A stretch of 18,303 nt of DNA from JANRKG01 sp033763635 (GTDB taxonomy: Bacteria; Cyanobacteriota; Cyanobacteriia; GCF-001939115), in NCBI GenBank assembly GCA_033763635.1, contig JANRKG010000251.1, forward strand, positions 1-18,303, given 5' to 3'. Made by a program: the position numbers and the translations under genes. Below are positions 14,672 to 18,303 of this stretch, piece by piece. Each line of letters starts with the position of its first letter. Within the stretch, counting starts at the first letter, position 1. The notes under the pieces are model-generated. The model did no database searches. It was not told the DNA's origin and was given only the letters and a program-made list of their open reading frames with translations.

Positions 14672-15652
14672 GTGTTTTCATCCCCATCTTCTAGCCAACC
14701 GTTACAAATGCATTCTGAAATTCATGAGTCTTCCAACTCGACTTCTCCCGGTGCTTCCGGGGGGGCAGAGGTGCGGTTGGTCTTGTCTCAGTTTCGTGCC
14801 CGTTATCCCTCTGCCAGCCTGATTTCTGACCTGTTGCAAATGCATGAAGGGCATTATGTGGTTCGGGTCTCCATCCACCAGGAGGGCACACTGCTGGGGA
14901 CTGGATTAGCAGCAGCGGAAGTATTGGAACAGGCAGAAGATCGGGCACGATTACGGGCGATCGAGGGCTTGGGCATCTCTGCACCCAGTTCCTATGGACT
15001 TGCCCCTCGCCTGGAAGTCCCTCCCCTGCCAGTCGCCCTGGAAGTCGCTCTGGATGGGAAATTTGATCAGCGATCGTCTTTAGAATCCCCATCCAAACCT
15101 ATCCTGCCAGGGGAGACCAGCAACCTTCCCAGCGAGGGGAGCCGCTTTGTTCCCGAAGTAAAACCGATCTCCCCTCCCCCATCCTTTACCTCTGGGGAGC
15201 CAGTAGAAACAATAGTTGACTATGAATCGTTTGAGCGGAACGATTTTGTCCCTGATGACATTGAAATCTATGGTGAGGAGAAAACGGGGACGAGTCCCTT
15301 TGAGTTTGAGGTGGAAAGCCCAGCAACTCCTCCGAAATTAAGCACTGCTGAGGAATTCCGAGGGGCCGACCTGTACCAGGACTTCACAACTGGGAAACCA
15401 ACCGTTCCTGAGAAATCTATCCCTCTCTCCGCACCAGATAACGCGCCTACGGATCTACCCAGTCATCCGATCGACATGTCTGACATCATTGCCCAGACAG
15501 ATCTGGAAATGAAACGGGCGGGCTGGACTCGATCAAGAGGTCGTTCTTACTTAATCGAAACCTATGGCAAGAAGACCCGCCAGGAATTAGACGACGATGA
15601 ACTGATGGATTTTCTGGATTTCCTGAAGGGGCAACCTTCAGCACCGTCTTAG
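14672..15652 (+). CDS. conserved two-domain hypothetical protein
   Basis: The 326-residue protein has two ordered ends joined by a long disordered middle. The N-terminal module (about 33-104) predicts as strand-strand-helix: SLISDLLQMHEGHYVVRVSI, then GTGLAAAEVLEQAEDRARLR and AIEGLGI. The middle (about 110-265) is rich in Pro, Ser, Glu and Asp. The C-terminal module (about 268-320) reads DIIAQTDLEMKRAGWTRSRG, then YLIETYGKKTRQELDDDELM and DFLDFLKG, an all-helical motif that I recall recurring in cyanobacterial hypothetical proteins. I cannot name the family or function; the helix after GTGLA vaguely suggests a nucleic-acid-binding domain of dsRBD type, which is only an impression. The start is GTG 14672; ATG 14708 is an alternative. 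Neither has a clear ribosome site. Confidence 0.7.
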   Translation: MFSSPSSSQPLQMHSEIHESSNSTSPGASGGAEVRLVLSQFRARYPSASLISDLLQMHEGHYVVRVSIHQEGTLLGTGLAAAEVLEQAEDRARLRAIEGLGISAPSSYGLAPRLEVPPLPVALEVALDGKFDQRSSLESPSKPILPGETSNLPSEGSRFVPEVKPISPPPSFTSGEPVETIVDYESFERNDFVPDDIEIYGEEKTGTSPFEFEVESPATPPKLSTAEEFRGADLYQDFTTGKPTVPEKSIPLSAPDNAPTDLPSHPIDMSDIIAQTDLEMKRAGWTRSRGRSYLIETYGKKTRQELDDDELMDFLDFLKGQPSAPS

Positions 15653-15657
15653 AAAAC

Positions 15658-15825
15658 TTCGAAGGAGATTTCTGAAAAACACTCTACCCGCTGGTTTCGG
15701 CTTCGCTCAACCAGCACTCGTACCCTGAGCCTAGCCGAAAGTGTGCCCTAAGCGAAATTAAAGATGCACCCTGAGGGTAGTCGAAGGGCAATCCATCTAT
15801 AAATTCTTTTTCAAGAATCGCTTGT
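15658..15825. repeat. MITE-like intergenic element, copy 2 (longest, internally duplicated)
   Basis: About 168 bp. The left end AAGGAGATTTCTGAAAAAC (from 15662) matches copy 3; the right end, AAATTCTTTTTCAAGAATCG (15801-15820), is roughly its inverted complement. The core palindrome GCTGGTT / AACCAGC is at 15690-15715. The second core appears twice, as CCCTGAGCCTAGCCGAA (15723-15739) and CCCTGAGGGTAGTCGAAGGG (15769-15788), which explains its extra length. It fills most of the 203-bp gap between convergent genes. Confidence 0.65.
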
Positions 15826-15855
15826 AACGCCGCTAAATATTAGCCTGTAGGGAAT

Positions 15856-16311
15856 TTAACCGTTCCACCTTACATCGTCATCTGACTCTTCCCCAGCGGG
15901 TAAGGGTTGGGAGACGGGTAATTCTCCCCAGGTCAGCCTGGATTCTTTGGGAGCCTTTCGGGGAGCAATAGGCTCCATCCAGGAAGTTTCTTTTTTTGCT
16001 TTGGAACTCTCTGGAGAAGAAGGGAATGAACGGGAAAATCTTTCTTGTGCGTCGGGAGCAACCCGAACCGTCTGGCGTTCTGGGATCACGACTTTTTGCA
16101 TCAAATACTCAACGGTTTGTTCCTTCACCCATCCTCTCGCCACTAAAATTTCTCCCACCCGCATACTGCTTGTTTTCTGATCATTCAAAGCGACCTGCAA
16201 CTGAGCGGGACTAATCAACCCTGCTTCAATCAAATACACCCCCAAAAGTTTGGGAGCAGAGTGCTTGGCATGGTCAGAGACATCTTGATTTGAAAGATTT
16301 CCATTTCGCAT
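15856..16311 (-). CDS. solo MshEN/GspE-N-like domain protein
   Basis: The 151-residue protein contains one recognisable module (about 20-75): KLLGVYLIEAGLISPAQLQV, then ALNDQKTSSMRVGEILVARG and WVKEQTVEYLMQK. This LGxxLxxxGLIxxxQLxxAL...GxxLxxxGxVxxxxL pattern is that of the N-terminal domain of type II secretion/type IV pilus ATPases (GspE/PilB, MshEN), which in some proteins binds cyclic di-GMP. No ATPase follows; instead there is a charged, Ser/Pro-rich tail with an acidic end (EESDDDVRWNG). It may be a free-standing partner of a motility, pilus or c-di-GMP pathway, but that is inference. The ATG at 16311 has only a weak AGAAGA ribosome site. Confidence 0.7.
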   Translation of the reverse strand: MRNGNLSNQDVSDHAKHSAPKLLGVYLIEAGLISPAQLQVALNDQKTSSMRVGEILVARGWVKEQTVEYLMQKVVIPERQTVRVAPDAQERFSRSFPSSPESSKAKKETSWMEPIAPRKAPKESRLTWGELPVSQPLPAGEESDDDVRWNG

Positions 16312-16452
16312 AACGGTCTTCTAACCAGAAACTGTAGAGCTGGTATCAGGAAAATGCAAACGACGAGCAGAGCGCTATCTCTATCATTCGTCAAGTTCAA
16401 AAACAATACTTTGCAGAAGTAAGACGGAAAGGTTCTTAAATCCTTTCATTAA

Positions 16453-16469
16453 TTTACAAAACCTTTACA
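16453..16469. promoter_or_regulatory. TTTACA direct repeat (11-bp period)
   Basis: TTTACA occurs at 16453-16458 and 16464-16469, one helical turn apart. Two-component regulators of the OmpR/PhoB class bind such repeats; the cyanobacterial RpaB (HLR1) site is a TTACA direct repeat with a 10-bp period, so this is one base longer than that consensus. Confidence 0.3.
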
Positions 16470-16522
16470 TAGGGAAAATCTGACCAAAGATGGAAGATTA
16501 GAAGTTTTACGCTACTCACTCT

Positions 16523-16534
16523 GACAAATTTGTC
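16523..16534. promoter_or_regulatory. perfect 12-bp palindrome GACAAATTTGTC
   Basis: The sequence equals its own reverse complement over 12 bp. It sits about 105 bp before the D,D-peptidase start and about 210 bp before the divergent gene's start. It could be an operator for a dimeric repressor; no known consensus was matched. Confidence 0.3.
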
Positions 16535-16640
16535 CTCCTAGCAGGCAAATTAAGCGAAGATGCTTCAACTTTACTCACGTTTTTTCTATGCCAAGAAAGC
16601 CTCTTGATGTAGGATAGATGCGGACTTCAGGGAATCAAGA

Positions 16641-17969
16641 ATGCTAGAGATATTCACTCCAGGGATCATTGCACTGTGGCTCAATCTGGTGGCTGGTTCT
16701 CCCGCTATTACCGATCGCGACATCGCAACCCTCTGGGATCTCCCGACGCAAGTTTTATCTGGGCAAGCGGAACCCGACGTTCAGCGACTCGTTCAGCAAT
16801 ACTTGAATAATTTGGCCCGTAAAGGTCCCAAGCCCACGGTTCAGGGCATCTGGATACAGACCGGGCAATCTCTGCTAGCAGATCATCAAGGGACTGTTCC
16901 CCTTTCTGCCGCTTCCCTGACCAAAGTTGCGACTAGCCTAGTGGCACTGGATACCTGGGGACTGGAACATCGTTTTGAAACCCTTGTGAGTGCAACAGGA
17001 CCGATTGAGAAGGGGATACTGAAAGGCAGTCTGATCGTTCAGGGGAGTGGAGATCCTCTCTTTGTGTGGGAAGAGGCGATCGCCCTGGGAAATGCCTTGA
17101 ACAAATTAGGAATTCGTCAGGTTCAGGGAAATTTGCTCATCACAGGTCCGTTTTATATGAACTATGAAATGGATTTAGGAAAGTCGGGGATGTTGCTCAA
17201 ACAGGCACTTGATTCGCGCTCATGGTACGGAGAGATTGAATACCAGCATCAATTAATGCCCTCTGGAACCCCCCGCCCTGAAGTAAGCATCACAGGGAAA
17301 GTATTCGTCTCCAAAACTCCGATCCCCAAATCTATCCTCTTGATCCGACACCAATCTCTTCCCCTTTTTCAGTTAATTAAGCTGATGAATGTCTACAGCA
17401 ATAACGCAATGGCTGAGATCCTGGCGGAATCCGTAGGAGGTGCCCAACAGGTTGCTGCCAAAGCTGCTGCCGCCGCCGCTGTTCCGCCCAACGAAATCCA
17501 ATTAATCAATGGATCGGGGTTGGGAGAAGCCAATCGCATTTCCCCCAGGGCAGTGTGTGCCTTGTTTGTGGCAATCCAACAACGGTTGCACACCCCTTTA
17601 CCCCTGGCAAAACGATTTTCCTATACGATCGCAGACCTGTTTCCTGTTGCCGGACGGGACGATGGCACGGTTTTGGGTCGCAGGATGCCTCTCCATGCGA
17701 GTGTGAAGACGGGAACCCTGGATGAGGTGAGCGCTCTCGCTGGAGTCTTTCCCACCCGCGATCGGGGTCTCGTATGGTTCGCCATTCTCAATAGCGGAGG
17801 GGGCGATTGGGATGATTTTCGGGCGCGGCAGGATCAGCTTTTGCAACAGATCCAAGCTAGCTTGGGAAGACCTGTGGAATTATCCCCCGCCATTACCCCC
17901 CAAATTGCCACGAACGATCCTCTTTTGCAACTGGGTGCGTCCCTGCGGAATCAAATGGTGGGTCAGTAA
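16641..17969 (+). CDS. D-alanyl-D-alanine carboxypeptidase/endopeptidase, PBP4 type (peptidase S13)
   Basis: The 442-residue protein carries all three active-site motifs of penicillin-binding peptidases: SLTK (92-95, nucleophile Ser92 and Lys95), SNN (253-255) in MNVYSNNAMAEIL, and KTG (356-358) in SVKTGTLDEV. The first motif lies in AASLTKVATSLVALDTWG and is followed by an ETLVSATG strand, as in class C PBP4/DacB. These enzymes trim or cut peptidoglycan cross-links outside the membrane. A weak N-terminal hydrophobic stretch (about 5-19) may be a signal peptide. The distance from SxxK to SxN (about 160 residues) is shorter than in E. coli PBP4 (about 240), so the inserted non-catalytic domains look reduced. 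An alanine run (275-280) precedes the substrate-binding segment. Start ATG 16641 has AGGGA nearby. Its 3' end is followed by repeat copy 3. Confidence 0.9.
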   Translation: MLEIFTPGIIALWLNLVAGSPAITDRDIATLWDLPTQVLSGQAEPDVQRLVQQYLNNLARKGPKPTVQGIWIQTGQSLLADHQGTVPLSAASLTKVATSLVALDTWGLEHRFETLVSATGPIEKGILKGSLIVQGSGDPLFVWEEAIALGNALNKLGIRQVQGNLLITGPFYMNYEMDLGKSGMLLKQALDSRSWYGEIEYQHQLMPSGTPRPEVSITGKVFVSKTPIPKSILLIRHQSLPLFQLIKLMNVYSNNAMAEILAESVGGAQQVAAKAAAAAAVPPNEIQLINGSGLGEANRISPRAVCALFVAIQQRLHTPLPLAKRFSYTIADLFPVAGRDDGTVLGRRMPLHASVKTGTLDEVSALAGVFPTRDRGLVWFAILNSGGGDWDDFRARQDQLLQQIQASLGRPVELSPAITPQIATNDPLLQLGASLRNQMVGQ

Positions 17970-17989
17970 CGTTTTTTCGAAGGAACCTT

Positions 17990-18110
17990 TTAGGAGATTT
18001 CTAGAAAATAATTTCCCCACTGGTTGAGCGGAGCCGAAACCAGCACTTGTGCCCTGAGCGTAGTTGAAGGGCAACCCAGCGAGTAAACTCTTTTCAAAAA
18101 ATTGCCTTAG
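17990..18110. repeat. MITE-like intergenic element, copy 3
   Basis: About 120 bp. The left end TTAGGAGATTTCTAGAAAA (from 17990) and the right end GAGTAAACTCTTTTCAAAAA followed by TTGCCTTA form imperfect terminal inverted repeats. The right end is a near match to the reverse complement of copy 1's left end. Core palindromes are CTGGTTGAGCG / CCGAAACCAG (18020-18043) and GCCCTGAGCG / TTGAAGGGC (18051-18072). Relative to copies 1 (reversed) and 2, the first core is flipped. It lies between the convergent D,D-peptidase and histidine kinase genes. Confidence 0.7.
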
Positions 18111-18126
18111 CCGTCTCTATTCTCTC

Positions 18127-18303
18127 TTATCCCTTGGCGAGGGATAGGGGATGGGGCTTATTCGATCGCCAATCATTGCCAGAAATCGCCTGAACAGGAA
18201 CGCGCACGATAAAGGTGGTCCAGCCTTCCACACTATCAACCGTAATCTGCCCATACAGTTGCTCAATTAATTTCCGGACAAGCGCTAACCCCAAACCCGT
18301 CCC
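18127..18303 (-). CDS. sensor histidine kinase, C-terminal end (cut by window edge)
   Basis: The last 58 codons before the TAA stop read GTGLGLALVRKLIEQLYGQI, then TVDSVEGWTTFIVRVPV, then a polar tail. This is the end of a HATPase_c domain: the G2 box (GTGLGLALV), its helix and the final strands. Only the C-terminus is present, so the sensor part and partner regulator are unknown. The tail ends in NKPHPLSLAKG, which is not conserved in such kinases. The sequence differs from both the intact kinase and the remnant near 2800, so it is a third, unrelated lineage of kinase end. Confidence 0.85.
   Translation of the reverse strand, partial: GTGLGLALVRKLIEQLYGQITVDSVEGWTTFIVRVPVQAISGNDWRSNKPHPLSLAKG

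Larger units (their letters stand above)
16312..16640. other. 329-bp divergent intergenic region with candidate regulator sites
   Basis: No gene is visible. The region separates the MshEN-like gene (minus) from the D,D-peptidase gene (plus) and holds the two candidate sites listed separately (16453-16469 and 16523-16534). The rest is AT-rich sequence without further structure that I can support. Confidence 0.5.

Noticed and set aside
14691..15092. Minus-strand open frame of 133 codons inside the 14672 gene
   Set aside because: Pro/Arg-rich antisense product of a GC-rich coding region; the plus-strand frame shows the better protein character.
17462..17480. Alanine-codon run in the PBP4 gene as a microsatellite or frameshift site
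   Set aside because: The codons are mixed GCT/GCC, the frame is kept and the KTG motif follows normally, so it looks like an ordinary low-complexity loop (a similar Ala run occurs in RadC).

Overview
The window looks like chromosomal DNA of a cyanobacterium, probably filamentous or otherwise large-genomed. The evidence is a CrtR-type beta-carotene hydroxylase, a sensor kinase with phytochrome/cyanobacteriochrome-like GAF domains, several protein families that I know mainly from cyanobacteria (DUF1350, the single-domain DprA-like protein, small conserved membrane proteins), and at least six perfect copies of the cyanobacterial HIP1 octamer GCGATCGC (starting at 1315, 6528, 11540, 13921, 14233 and 17076), where about 0.3 would be expected by chance. 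I see no rRNA, tRNA, CRISPR array, prophage or complete insertion sequence.

Layout. 1-1600: the start of a UbiH-like FAD hydroxylase (minus, cut by the window edge), a small membrane protein (plus) and a YebC/PmpR-family protein (minus). 1600-6000: crtR, then a decayed C-terminal scrap of a histidine kinase, then an intact 970-residue GAF-GAF-GAF histidine kinase with two candidate bilin-attachment cysteines. 6000-8100: a minus-strand cluster of a single-domain DprA-like protein, YajQ and an uncharacterised Cys-containing protein. 8165-10470: a plus-strand pair of a cyclic-nucleotide-binding MscS-like channel and a DUF1350 protein. 10590-12590: an AT-rich DUF3137 membrane protein and a TauE/SafE permease (both minus). 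12835-14342: RadC (plus) facing a TerC-family membrane protein (minus). 14672-16311: an uncharacterised two-domain protein (plus) facing a solo MshEN/GspE-N-like protein (minus). 16641-18303: a PBP4-type D,D-peptidase (plus) facing the C-terminal end of another histidine kinase (minus, cut by the window edge).

Most genes are unrelated housekeeping or sensory genes in units of one to three, so no single pathway ties the window together. The most striking structure lies between genes. Six gene pairs converge. The two tight ones (29 bp gaps) hold no repeat; all four with gaps above 100 bp are filled by hairpin-rich, inverted-repeat-bounded elements. Three of these are diverged copies of one 120-170 bp family (5881-6001, 15658-15825, 17990-18110). 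The fourth (10466-10574) is a different MITE-like element. At two junctions the element ends supply the stop codons of the flanking genes. I found no such element in the divergent or same-strand gaps, although a different hairpin abuts the kinase scrap near 2706-2750.
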